A DNA stretch of 51,652 nt from CAZKVJ01 sp964556225 (lineage in GTDB: Bacteria; Actinomycetota; Acidimicrobiia; Acidimicrobiales; Ilumatobacteraceae), in assembly GCA_964556225.1 (NCBI GenBank), contig CAZKVJ010000022.1, positions 1 to 51,652 on the forward strand, given 5' to 3'. Shown here one piece after another: positions 1-8,124 of the stretch (position 1 is the first letter of the stretch; every line of letters begins with the position of its first letter). The position numbers and the translations under genes were made by a program. Under the pieces are notes generated by a model. The model did not search any database and had not been told where the DNA came from. It saw only the letters and a program-made list of their open reading frames with translations.

Positions 1-66
1 CTACCTGGTGCTGCCAGAACGAAAGGTCATCGGGTTGGGCTTCCGAACGGGGATGGTCGTGCACAC

Positions 67-664
67 ATGGTGGGCATGATCAGTGACCCAGAAATCCTCA
101 ACCTCTTCGGGCGTCAGCACGGCCACGCGCACGTGCGCCAGCTCGAGGATCTCGGAGTCGACAAGCACCGCCGGGCGCGCCTGCGCCGCGGCGGGCTGGT
201 GCTGACTCCCGCTCCGGGTGTCGTGCGCCTCGCCGGCATCCCCGTCACGTTCGAGGGTCGGGCCATGGCGGCTCAGCTCGCCGGTGGCCGTGACGCCCGG
301 CTCGCCGGGTTCACCGCCGGCTCGCTCCTCGGCGCGCGCATGATGCCGCGGGAGCTGGTCGAGGTGTTGGTGCGCCGTCCGCGCCAGCCCCGGCTCCCCG
401 AGGGTGCCGTGCTGCACCGCTCGCGCCGTGGTCCACCTGGACATCGCCTGGCCGGAGGCGCTTCTCGACCTCGAGCCCGGGCTCAGCGCGTTCCACACGT
501 TCGAGGCCGTCCGGCGGGACTACTCGCGTGACAACGAGCTGAGTCGCCTCGGGTGGCAGGTGATGCGCTTCGACGAGGTCCAGCAGCGCGCGCCGCGGTG
601 GTGCGCCATGCAGGTGGCCGAGGTGTACCGCACCCGCCGAGCGCTGCTGCGCTTGGCGGGATGA
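67..664 (+). pseudogene. Decayed AbiEi/DUF559-like protein
   Basis: The first half (67 to about 430) reads as an N-terminal winged-helix/AbiEi-antitoxin-like region (HGHAHVRQLEDLGV, then RRARLRRGGLV, then GFTAGSLLG). The second half (about 430-664) is in another frame and gives the nuclease-like C terminus typical of DUF559/Vsr-fold proteins (VHLDIAWPEALLDLE, then LSRLGWQVMRFDEVQQRAP). Intact relatives have roughly 270-300 residues. Here the halves meet with a frameshift and apparently about 100 residues missing, so no full product can be made. The family is common and often single-copy decayed in actinobacteria. The function of the intact gene is not certain. Confidence 0.6.
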
Positions 665-670
665 GGCGCC

Positions 671-853
671 TCAGGCGTAGCTCGTGCTGCTCCCGGCGCT
701 GGCGACGAGCACCGAGACCAGGATGCCGAGCGGCAGCGAACCCCAGTAGGAGAGCCCGAGGCCCAGGTTGCCGAGAAACAGCATCAGCAGCCACGTGGCC
801 GGGAAGGTGGCGACCAGGAACAGGACGATTCCGATCAGCAGCGCCTTGATCAT
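671..853 (-). CDS. Small two-helix membrane protein
   Basis: This is a 60-residue protein starting MIKALLIGIVLFLVA. It has two hydrophobic segments (about residues 3-27 and 33-53) joined by a short Gly/Leu-rich loop. The ATG at 853 follows a purine-rich GAGGGGG stretch. It lies between the decayed DUF559-like gene and the FAD oxidoreductase and is transcribed away from the latter. I recognise no family beyond a generic small integral membrane protein. Confidence 0.55.
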   Translation of the reverse strand: MIKALLIGIVLFLVATFPATWLLMLFLGNLGLGLSYWGSLPLGILVSVLVASAGSSTSYA

Positions 854-981
854 GTGGTTCCCCCTCGTGTCCGCCGTCTCCATGCGGAGCGACAGCCGTT
901 GAGCGTACGGCCGTCCGCTCGCCGGGTGGTGGATCACCCGGGTCGGCGTGGCGCGCCGGCGCGCGCGTAGCGTCCGGGGTC

Positions 982-2442
982 ATGGACGTGACGATCGTCG
1001 GCGGTGGCGTGGCTGGTCTGGGTGCGGCAGTGGCGCTGGCCCGCCGTGGGATCGACGTGACGGTGCTGGAGCGTGATCCCACTCCGATGCCCGGGTCGGC
1101 CGACGAGGCGTTCGAGTGGGATCGGCGCGGTGCCCCGCAGGTGCGCCACAGCCACGCCTTCCTGGCCCTGCTGCACAACCTGCTGCGCGACGAGTACCCC
1201 GACGTTCTTGCCGCGCTGCTGGCCGAGGGGGCCGTGGAGATGCGCTTCGGCGACGAGCTCCCCCCGACGCTGACCGGGTTCGAGCCCGAGCGCGGCGACG
1301 CCGACCTCACGATGCTCGCCTGCCGGCGCACCACCTTCGAGTGGGTGCTACGGCGTGCCGCGCTCGCCGAGGGCCGGGTCGAGGTCCGCACCGGCGTCGC
1401 GGTCGACGGCCTCGTCGGCACGCCGTCGCCTGCTCCGGGTGAGCCCGCCGTCGTGCGTGGCGTGCGAACGGCCGACGTTGCCGAGCTGCGCGCCGACGTA
1501 GTGGTGGTGGCCACCGGCCGGCGCTCGGTCGCACCGGAATGGTTGGCGGCGTTGGGCGCAGCCGAGGTTCACGAGACGGTCGAGGACACGGGGATCGTCT
1601 ACCTGTCGCGCTTCTACCGGCTCCGACCCGACCGGGTTGCGCCGCCGCGCAGCGGGCCGATCGGCGGCGACCTCGGTTACTTGAAGTACGGCGTCTTCGC
1701 GGGGGACAACCGGACGTTCTCGATCACCCTCGCCGTGCCCACCGTCGACGACGAGCTGCGCCGCCTCCTGAGCGACCCGGCCACCTTCGACGACACGGCC
1801 CGGCAGCTGACGGCCACGGCGCCGTGGCTCGACGGGCGGGCCGAGGCCATCACCCCGCAGGTGCACGTGATGGCCGGGCTGCTGAACCGCTGGCGCGAAG
1901 TGGTGGTCGACGGCGAGCCGATCGCGCTCGGGCTCCACCTCCTCGGTGACGCGAGGGTCTGCACGAACCCGCTCTACGGGCGCGGCTGTGCCCTCGCCTT
2001 CCAGCACGCGCACCTCCTGGCCGGCGTCATCGACTCCCACCGCGAGGACCCTCGTGCGCAGGCCCTGGCGTTCGAGGCGCTGACCCGCCAGCACCTGCAC
2101 CCGTGGTACCGGGCCTCTGTCGACAACGACGCCGAAGCGCGCCGGGTGGCGGCGGCGCTGCTGGCCGGCGAGGATCCCGACGCCGACACCGGCGATCCCC
2201 GCACGATGATGCGCGCCGTGCTGCGCGACGGGTTGGCGCCGGCGATCCGCACGGACCCGGTGGTGCTCCGGGCGTTCGTGCGCACGTTCAACCTGCTCGC
2301 CGCGCCGGACGCGCTCATGACGGACCCCGAGGTGATCGGGCGGGTGCTGGCGGTGTGGCAGGACCGCGACGCCCGGCCCCCCGAACCGCCCCTCGGCCCG
2401 TCGACCCGCGCCGACCTGCTCGCCACCCTCACCGCCGCCTGA
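982..2442 (+). CDS. FAD-dependent oxidoreductase, halogenase/monooxygenase-like
   Basis: This 486-residue flavoprotein opens with a dinucleotide-binding motif right at the N terminus (GGGVAGLGAAVALARR, residues 6-21) that ends in the acidic ERD for the ribose. A second FAD motif, LGDARVCTNPLYGRGCALAF, lies near residue 325. This is the p-hydroxybenzoate hydroxylase/geranylgeranyl reductase/flavin halogenase fold. I do not see the WxWxIP motif expected of flavin halogenases, so hydroxylase or saturase chemistry is as likely. The substrate is unknown. The gene stands alone, and the next gene rightward is the separately regulated groEL. Confidence 0.75.
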   Translation: MDVTIVGGGVAGLGAAVALARRGIDVTVLERDPTPMPGSADEAFEWDRRGAPQVRHSHAFLALLHNLLRDEYPDVLAALLAEGAVEMRFGDELPPTLTGFEPERGDADLTMLACRRTTFEWVLRRAALAEGRVEVRTGVAVDGLVGTPSPAPGEPAVVRGVRTADVAELRADVVVVATGRRSVAPEWLAALGAAEVHETVEDTGIVYLSRFYRLRPDRVAPPRSGPIGGDLGYLKYGVFAGDNRTFSITLAVPTVDDELRRLLSDPATFDDTARQLTATAPWLDGRAEAITPQVHVMAGLLNRWREVVVDGEPIALGLHLLGDARVCTNPLYGRGCALAFQHAHLLAGVIDSHREDPRAQALAFEALTRQHLHPWYRASVDNDAEARRVAAALLAGEDPDADTGDPRTMMRAVLRDGLAPAIRTDPVVLRAFVRTFNLLAAPDALMTDPEVIGRVLAVWQDRDARPPEPPLGPSTRADLLATLTAA

Positions 2443-2480
2443 CGCCCACACCCCGGACGGGAGGGGACGGGACGGGACGG

Positions 2481-2523
2481 GCGGGGAGTGGCGGGGAGTG
2501 GCGGGGAGTGGCGGGGTGGCGGG
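2481..2523 (+). repeat. Short tandem repeat upstream of groEL
   Basis: A ten-base unit GGGGAGTGGC is repeated about four times, the last copy degenerate, just after a run of GGGAC units (2459-2480). It ends one base before the CIRCE element. It may simply be slippage-prone intergenic DNA. Confidence 0.6.
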
Positions 2524-2524
2524 A

Positions 2525-2551
2525 TTAGCACTCGCCGTTGTAGAGTGCTAG
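2525..2551 (+). promoter_or_regulatory. CIRCE operator (HrcA site) for groEL
   Basis: TTAGCACTC, nine bases, then GAGTGCTAG. This matches the CIRCE consensus inverted repeat (TTAGCACTC-N9-GAGTGCTAA) with one mismatch in the last base. A further GCACTCGA and TCGAGTGC follow at about 2549-2572. CIRCE is the known operator of the HrcA repressor, so groEL here is predicted to be heat-shock induced through HrcA. No hrcA gene is in the window. Confidence 0.93.
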
Positions 2552-2603
2552 CACTCGACTGATTCGAGTGCGAACGACCCTGTCCAACGGAGGACTGCTA
2601 CCG

Positions 2604-4223
2604 ATGCCGAAGATGATCGCCTTCGACGAGCAGGCACGCCGGGGCCTCGAAGCGGGCATGAACAAGCTCGCCGATGCCGTGCGTGTCACGCTCGGGCCCA
2701 AGGGCCGCAACGTCGTGCTGGAGAAGAAGTGGGGGGCGCCCACCATCACCAACGACGGTGTGTCGATCGCCAAGGAGATCGAGCTCGAGGACCCCTACGA
2801 GAAGATCGGGGCCGAGCTGGTCAAGGAGGTCGCCAAGAAGACCGACGACGTCGCCGGTGACGGCACCACCACAGCGACCGTGCTCGCCTGGTCGATGGTG
2901 CGCGAGGGCCTGCGCAACGTGGCCGCCGGTGCCAACCCGATGAGCCTCAAGAAGGGCATCGAGGCGGCCGTGGCCGAGGCCGTGAACAGCATCAAGGAGC
3001 TCTCCAAGGAGGTCGACTCCAAGGAGCAGATCGCCCAGGTGGCCTCCATCTCCGCCGCCGACCCCGAGATCGGCCAGATGATCTCCGAGGCCATCGACAA
3101 GGTCGGCAAGGACGGCGTCATCACCGTTGAGGAGAGCCAGACCTTCGGCATGGAGATGGACCTCGTCGAGGGCATGCGCTTCGACAAGGGCTACATCTCG
3201 CCGTACTTCGTCACCGACCCGGAGCGGATGGAGGCGGTCCTCGAGGACCCGTACCTGCTGCTCGTCAGCTCGAAGATCTCCTCGGTGCGCGACATGCTGC
3301 CGGTGCTCGAGAAGATCATGCAGACCGGCAAGCCCCTCGTGATCATCGCCGAGGACGTCGAGGGCGAGGCCCTGGCCACACTCGTGGTGAACAAGATCCG
3401 GGGCACGTTCAAGAGCGTCGCCGTCAAGGCCCCGGGGTTCGGTGAGCGCCGCAAGGCGATGCTGCAGGACATGGCGATCCTCACCGGCGGTCAGGTCATC
3501 AGCGAGGAGGTCGGTCTCAAGCTCGAGAACACCACCCTCGACCTGCTCGGCCGGGCGAAGAAGATCATCGTCACCAAGGACGAGACCACCATCGTCGAGG
3601 GCGCCGGCGCCGAGGACGACATCAAGGGCCGGATCAACCAGATCAAGACCGAGATCGACAACACCGACTCCGACTACGACCGTGAGAAGCTCCAGGAGCG
3701 CCTCGCCAAGCTGTCGGGCGGCGTCGCGGTCATCAAGGTCGGCGCGGCCACCGAGGTCGAGCTGAAGGAGAAGAAGCACCGCATCGAGGACGCGGTCTCC
3801 ACCACCAAGGCCGCCATCGAGGAGGGCGTTGTGCCCGGCGGTGGCGTGGCGCTGCTGCGCTCGCAGGCCGCGGTGGCCAAGCGGGCCGAGGCGCTCGTCG
3901 GCGACGAGGCCACGGGTGCCCGCCTGGTGGCCAAGTCGCTCGAGGCGCCGATCAAGCAGATCGCCGAGAACGCCGGCCTCGAGGGCGGCGTGGTGGTCGA
4001 GCGGGTCAAGCACCTCAGCGGCGCCGAGGGCCTCAACGCCGCGACTGGCGAGTACGAGGACCTGGTGAAGCTCGGTGTCATCGACGCCGCCAAGGTCACC
4101 CGCTCGGCGCTGCAGAACGCAGCATCGATCGCGGCGCTGTTCCTCACCACTGAGGCCGTGGTCGCCGACAAGCCGGAGGAGAAGGCCCCCGCCATGCCCG
4201 GCGGTGGGATGGAGGACTTCTGA
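2604..4223 (+). CDS. groEL: Chaperonin GroEL (HSP60), 60 kDa
   Basis: This 539-residue group I chaperonin subunit folds proteins in an ATP-driven double ring in the cytoplasm. Seen directly: the ATP-binding sequences TLGPKGRNVVLEKKWG (near residue 30) and DVAGDGTTTATVLA (near 85), the apical segment KAPGFGERRKAMLQDMA, GGVAVIKVGAATEVE, and the GGGMEDF C terminus. The ATG at 2604 was chosen because GGAGG lies about 12 bases before it and MPKMIAFDEQAR is the usual family start. There is no groES beside it, as is common for the second groEL of actinobacteria. The C-terminal tail is Gly/Met type rather than His-rich. A CIRCE operator sits upstream and a strong hairpin follows the stop. Confidence 0.97.
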   Translation: MPKMIAFDEQARRGLEAGMNKLADAVRVTLGPKGRNVVLEKKWGAPTITNDGVSIAKEIELEDPYEKIGAELVKEVAKKTDDVAGDGTTTATVLAWSMVREGLRNVAAGANPMSLKKGIEAAVAEAVNSIKELSKEVDSKEQIAQVASISAADPEIGQMISEAIDKVGKDGVITVEESQTFGMEMDLVEGMRFDKGYISPYFVTDPERMEAVLEDPYLLLVSSKISSVRDMLPVLEKIMQTGKPLVIIAEDVEGEALATLVVNKIRGTFKSVAVKAPGFGERRKAMLQDMAILTGGQVISEEVGLKLENTTLDLLGRAKKIIVTKDETTIVEGAGAEDDIKGRINQIKTEIDNTDSDYDREKLQERLAKLSGGVAVIKVGAATEVELKEKKHRIEDAVSTTKAAIEEGVVPGGGVALLRSQAAVAKRAEALVGDEATGARLVAKSLEAPIKQIAENAGLEGGVVVERVKHLSGAEGLNAATGEYEDLVKLGVIDAAKVTRSALQNAASIAALFLTTEAVVADKPEEKAPAMPGGGMEDF

Positions 4224-4254
4224 TCCGACCGGATCACACGAGCCAGCGAGTCGA

Positions 4255-4282
4255 CGGGCCCGGGGTGCATGCCCCGGGCCCG
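4255..4282. terminator. Hairpin terminator between convergent genes
   Basis: CGGGCCCGGGG and its exact complement CCCCGGGCCCG (11 pairs) enclose the six-base loop TGCATG. It lies 32 bases after the groEL stop and just past the stop of the leftward gene at 4293, so it can serve both. There is no U tract, as is usual for high-GC actinobacteria. Confidence 0.8.
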
Positions 4283-4292
4283 CTCGCGTGCA

Positions 4293-5672
4293 CTAGGGGG
4301 CCAGCGTCGCCAGCCCGGCCACGGGGATGGGGAACGACGTCGCCGACCCGTCGATCACGGCGATGATCGTGCCGGCCTGCGCGGCGCCGGTGGTGAGGTC
4401 ACTGCGGTTGAGCACCAGCTCGCTGGCGCCGATCTCGAGGCCGGTGACGCCCTCGACCAGGTCCGGTGGCAGCGGCCCGTCGAGCTGGCGGCGACCGTTC
4501 GTGGCGTCGACGACCACCAGCGCGCCGTTCTCGATCCAGCCGATCCGGCGACCGTCCGGGCTGACGGTGAACAGGTGCGGGCACGTGGCGCAGTCGGTGT
4601 ACTGGCCCTCGAGCCCGAGCGCGGCGGGGTCGATGAGCGGCGAGCCGTCCGTGCGCAGCATCAGCGGCCCGCTGGTGGCCTCGACGTAGTACTCACCGAC
4701 GATCGAGCCGTCGGCGCCGAGGCTGAGCCGGCTGGTGCCAGCCTCCCAGCCGCCGACCGGGGCGACCGGCGTCACGGCGCCGTCGTCGAGCGCGACCAGC
4801 ACGAGGTCCTGGCTCATGTCGTCGGGCGTGCTGCCGGAGTCGATGGTCACCAGCGCGTAGCCCTCGCCGCCAACGACGTTGACGTCGTGCAGTCGCAGCC
4901 ACTCGCCGGCCTGCGGGGCGAGCAGCACGCCGCCGTTGGTGCGCCGGATCGTCGTGCTCGCGGGGTTGTTCTCGCCGCCCTCGGGCGAGTAGCGCCCGCT
5001 GCGGTCCTGCACCAGGAACCCGCCGTCGGGCAGCGCCAGCGCGATGGCCACCTGCTCGGCCACGCCGAGGCTGTCGCCCTCGTCGGTGGCCAGGTGGATC
5101 CCGTCGGCGGCGGCGATGACGACCCGCGCCCCGGGCGGCCATGTCAGCGGGGCGACGGTGGTGGAGGTGGTCGAGGAGGTGGTCGTCGTGGACTCCGTGG
5201 TGGTGGTCTCGGGGACGGTGGTGGTCTCGGGGACGGTGGTGTCGACGATGGTGGACTCGGCCGTGGTGGTGCTGGCCTCGGTCACCGAACCGGAGTCGTC
5301 GTCGCGCAGCCAGAAGACGATCACGCCGATCACGGCCAGGACGCCGATCACGCCGAGCGCCCACCCCCACCACGGCACCCCGCCACCGCCGGTCGGTGGT
5401 GCACCCGGGGTGGTCGGTGGTGGGCCGCCGGGGCCGGCCCCTGGCTCGGGACGTGCCGGGGCGCCCGGTGCCGGTGCACCGGTCGAAGCGCCGGCTGGCG
5501 TGAACGTGGGGATCACCTCGGTGGGTGGAGGCGTCGGGGCCGGCGGTTGCGTGCCGCCGGCCGGTGGTGGCGGTGGAGGGACGGACCCACCTGACGGGGC
5601 CGGCGGGCCACCCCACTCCCAGGCCGGTTGGCCCGGCGGGATCGACCAGGGATCTGGCTCGTCGGTGCTCAC
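4293..5672 (-). CDS. Proline-rich, membrane-anchored beta-propeller-like protein
   Basis: This 459-residue protein has a cytosolic Pro/Gly/Ala-rich N terminus (about residues 1-98, with PPPPPP and APTPPP runs), one hydrophobic segment (WWGWALGVIGVLAVIGVIVF, about 99-119), an extracytoplasmic Thr/Ser/Glu-rich stalk (about 125-172), and a C-terminal region of short beta-like repeats (for example DGGFLVQDRSG and LFTVSPDGRRIGWIENGALVV). The last part resembles propeller or WD40-like ligand domains in actinobacterial surface proteins. C-DCATC-PH near residue 365 could form a disulphide. The stop of the upstream aquaporin gene overlaps its start (5669-5672), which points to one operon. Function is unknown. 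Confidence 0.7.
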   Translation of the reverse strand: MSTDEPDPWSIPPGQPAWEWGGPPAPSGGSVPPPPPPAGGTQPPAPTPPPTEVIPTFTPAGASTGAPAPGAPARPEPGAGPGGPPPTTPGAPPTGGGGVPWWGWALGVIGVLAVIGVIVFWLRDDDSGSVTEASTTTAESTIVDTTVPETTTVPETTTTESTTTTSSTTSTTVAPLTWPPGARVVIAAADGIHLATDEGDSLGVAEQVAIALALPDGGFLVQDRSGRYSPEGGENNPASTTIRRTNGGVLLAPQAGEWLRLHDVNVVGGEGYALVTIDSGSTPDDMSQDLVLVALDDGAVTPVAPVGGWEAGTSRLSLGADGSIVGEYYVEATSGPLMLRTDGSPLIDPAALGLEGQYTDCATCPHLFTVSPDGRRIGWIENGALVVVDATNGRRQLDGPLPPDLVEGVTGLEIGASELVLNRSDLTTGAAQAGTIIAVIDGSATSFPIPVAGLATLAP

Positions 5673-6502
5673 GGCCGTACCTCCTCGTCGTTGCTGCCGG
5701 GCTCCTCGCCGGCGTGCTCCACGGCATGGTCGACGGCGCCCACGGCCTCGTCGACGACGTGGTCGACCAGGTCACGCATGGCGGCAACGCCGGGGAAGAA
5801 CAGCCCGGTGCCCTCGAGGCGGGTCTCGTCGATCATCAGCCACAGCACCACCCCGAGCACCGCGCCGAGCAGCGGCACGACGATGAACAGCGCCAGCTGT
5901 TGCAGCGCGTCGCTGGACAGCTCGGCGTAGATCGCCGTGCCCAGGCTGCGGGCCGGGTTGACGCCGAAGTTGTCGACGGACAGCGTCACCAGGCACACCA
6001 CGGCGTAGGTGAAGCCGACCGCGGCGGCGGTGATGCCGGTTCCCGGCCCCCGGCGCGACGCCACCAGCGTCACCACGACCACCAACGCCGTGAACACGAA
6101 CTCGACCACGATCGCGGCACCGAGCCCGTAGCCGCCGGGCGACAGCTCGGCCCATCCGTTGGCGGCGAAGCTGCCCCGCTCCCAGCCCTCGAGGCTGCTT
6201 GCGATGGCCAGCACGATCGCCCCGCCGATCACGGCTCCGAGCACCTGGCCGATCCACGCCATGGCGGCGTGGCGGCCGTTCACCCGGTGGCCGATGAGCA
6301 TCCCCATCGTGACGGCAGGGTTCACGTGGGCCCCGGAGATCGGCCCGATCAGGAACGTCACGACCAGCACGGTGAAGCCGAAGGCGACGGCGACTCCCAG
6401 CACGTTGATCGATGGCTGGAGGATCATCGCCCCTGGCCCGCCGAGCAGCACGATGGTGGTGCCCAACGTCTCGGCGCCCAGGATGCGGGCATCGTTCTGC
6501 AT
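5669..6502 (-). CDS. MIP-family aquaporin/glycerol channel
   Basis: This is a membrane channel of the major intrinsic protein family for water or small neutral solutes. Both hallmark half-helix motifs are present: HVNPAVTMG in the first half and GVNPARSLG in the second, with six hydrophobic segments around them. After the sixth helix there is an acidic C-terminal tail of about 50 residues (DHVVDEAVGAVDHAVEHAGEE) not usual for the family. ATG 6502 is listed; an in-frame GTG at 6520 would add six residues. It is divergent from fdhD and followed by the proline-rich protein gene with a start/stop overlap. Confidence 0.88.
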   Translation of the reverse strand: MQNDARILGAETLGTTIVLLGGPGAMILQPSINVLGVAVAFGFTVLVVTFLIGPISGAHVNPAVTMGMLIGHRVNGRHAAMAWIGQVLGAVIGGAIVLAIASSLEGWERGSFAANGWAELSPGGYGLGAAIVVEFVFTALVVVVTLVASRRGPGTGITAAAVGFTYAVVCLVTLSVDNFGVNPARSLGTAIYAELSSDALQQLALFIVVPLLGAVLGVVLWLMIDETRLEGTGLFFPGVAAMRDLVDHVVDEAVGAVDHAVEHAGEEPGSNDEEVRP

Positions 6503-6557
6503 GCTGTGAACGTAGGTCACCGTCGACGCTCGCGGCCGTCATCGGTAGCGTGCGGTG

Positions 6558-7388
6558 ATGGCGCGGGGACGCACGGAGCGGTTGCTGATCACCAGCGTCG
6601 AGCGTGGCGATTCGCCGCGGCGGCGCCCGGACGAGCTCATCGTCGAAGAACCGCTGTCGGTGCAGCTCGACGGCGCGCTCGTCGGCACCACCATGCGCAC
6701 GCCCGGGCACGACTACGAGCTGGCCGCCGGCTGGTGCTTCAGCGAGGGGTTGCTGGCGGGGGCGCCGGTGACCGGCGTGCGCTACTGCGCGACCGGATCG
6801 GCCGTGGACACGGGCTTCAACGTGGTGACGGTGGAGACCGGTGGCCGGGCACCCGTTCCGACCCCCCGCCTCGGCACCACCACCTCGAGCTGTGGCTGGT
6901 GTGGCACCGAGGCGCTCGACGACCTGGCTGCCCGCCTGACACCGGTGGAGCCAGCCGGTGCCGCCCGGTTCGACCCCGGCGTGCTGGCGGACGTGCCGGA
7001 CCGGGTGCTCGATGGCCAGGGGCTGTTCGGGGCCACGGGCGCGGTGCACGCGGCCGCCGTGTTCGACCCGTCCGGCGAGGTGCTCCTCGCTCGTGAGGAC
7101 GTCGGGCGTCACAACGCCGTCGACAAGGTGGTCGGGCGGATGCTGCTCGATGGGGCCCTGCCGGCCAGCGACCTCGGGCTGTTCGTGTCCGGGCGGGCCA
7201 GCTTCGAGATCATCGCCAAGGCGTGGGCGGCCGGGTTCTCGGCGGTGCTGGCGGTGAGCGCGCCGACGGCGCTTGCGGTGCACACGGCGCGGCGGGCCGG
7301 GCTGCTGCTGGCCGGCTTCGCGCGCAGGGATCGGCTCAACGTGTACGCACCGGAACGCCTCGGCCCTGCCGCTGGGGAGCACCGATAG
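6558..7388 (+). CDS. fdhD: Formate dehydrogenase accessory sulfurtransferase FdhD
   Basis: FdhD moves sulphur from the cysteine desulfurase IscS to the molybdenum or tungsten cofactor of formate dehydrogenases. This 276-residue protein shows the catalytic cysteine pair as SSCGWCGTE near residue 112. Also visible are PDELIVEEPLSVQLDG at the N terminus, RTPGHDYELAAGWCFSEGL, the conserved VGRHNAVDKVVG, and SGRASFEIIAKAWAAG. The start is ATG at 6558. The next gene, chdC, begins 11 bases after the stop. No formate dehydrogenase subunit lies in the window. Confidence 0.95.
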   Translation: MARGRTERLLITSVERGDSPRRRPDELIVEEPLSVQLDGALVGTTMRTPGHDYELAAGWCFSEGLLAGAPVTGVRYCATGSAVDTGFNVVTVETGGRAPVPTPRLGTTTSSCGWCGTEALDDLAARLTPVEPAGAARFDPGVLADVPDRVLDGQGLFGATGAVHAAAVFDPSGEVLLAREDVGRHNAVDKVVGRMLLDGALPASDLGLFVSGRASFEIIAKAWAAGFSAVLAVSAPTALAVHTARRAGLLLAGFARRDRLNVYAPERLGPAAGEHR

Positions 7389-7398
7389 CCTCGCGCCG

Positions 7399-8124
7399 GT
7401 GAGCGACGACACGCCGAACCTCTCTTACCGCGAGCCGCTGGCCGACGATGCCGTGGCCCCGAGCGTGGGGCTGTCGGTGCTCCACCTGTTCGTGTCGACG
7501 ACCCCGTCACTCGAGCGCGAGGCCGTGATCGCAGCCGTCAAAGCGACGGAGGCCGCCGGCGGCCAGGTGGTGGCGGCCGCCATGCTCGGCCACAAGTGCG
7601 ATGCGGCGTTCATGGCGCTGCATCCGGACTGGCGCGAGCTGCTCCGGCTGCAGGCCGCGCTGCAGGGCGCCGGGCTCCGCATCGTCGACAGCTACGTGTC
7701 GCTCACCGAGGTCAGCGAGTACGCGGCGGGCATGCCCGAGGAGCACCTGCGCCACCGCCTGTACCCGCAGCTCCCCCCGGCCGGCAAGCCGGCGTTCTGC
7801 TTCTACCCCATGTCGAAGCGCCGCGCCGGCGGGGCGAACTGGTTCACGCTGCCCTACGACGAGCGTCGCGAGCTGATGAACGAGCACGGTCGCAGCGGGC
7901 GCAGCTTCGCCGGGCGGGTGCTGCAGGTGGTCACCGGCTCCACCGGGCTCGACGACTTCGAGTGGGGGGTGACGCTGTTCGCCGTGCATCCCGACGATCT
8001 CAAGCAGGTCGTCTACACGATGCGCTTCGACCGGGCCTCGGCCGTGTACGCCGAGTTCGGCCGGTTCTACGTGGGCGTGGTCACCCCGATCGACGAGCTG
8101 GTCACGGCACTGCCGTCACCGTGA
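7399..8124 (+). CDS. chdC: Coproheme decarboxylase (chlorite dismutase family)
   Basis: ChdC (HemQ) converts iron-coproporphyrin III to heme b in the coproporphyrin-dependent pathway of Gram-positive bacteria. Length is 241 residues. The family sequence YPMSKRR supplies the catalytic tyrosine. The histidine in LMNEHGRSGRS lies exactly 27 residues later, the spacing of Tyr147 and His174 (proximal heme ligand) in the Listeria enzyme. TGSTGLDDFEWGVTLFA follows as in other actinobacterial members. GTG 7399 begins VSDDTPN. The end overlaps the 3' end of the convergent lipoprotein gene by 23 bases. Confidence 0.93.
   Translation: MSDDTPNLSYREPLADDAVAPSVGLSVLHLFVSTTPSLEREAVIAAVKATEAAGGQVVAAAMLGHKCDAAFMALHPDWRELLRLQAALQGAGLRIVDSYVSLTEVSEYAAGMPEEHLRHRLYPQLPPAGKPAFCFYPMSKRRAGGANWFTLPYDERRELMNEHGRSGRSFAGRVLQVVTGSTGLDDFEWGVTLFAVHPDDLKQVVYTMRFDRASAVYAEFGRFYVGVVTPIDELVTALPSP

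Noticed and set aside
2598..4013. Leftward 471-codon frame across groEL
   Set aside because: It is a pure antisense shadow of groEL with repetitive Leu/Asp/His composition.
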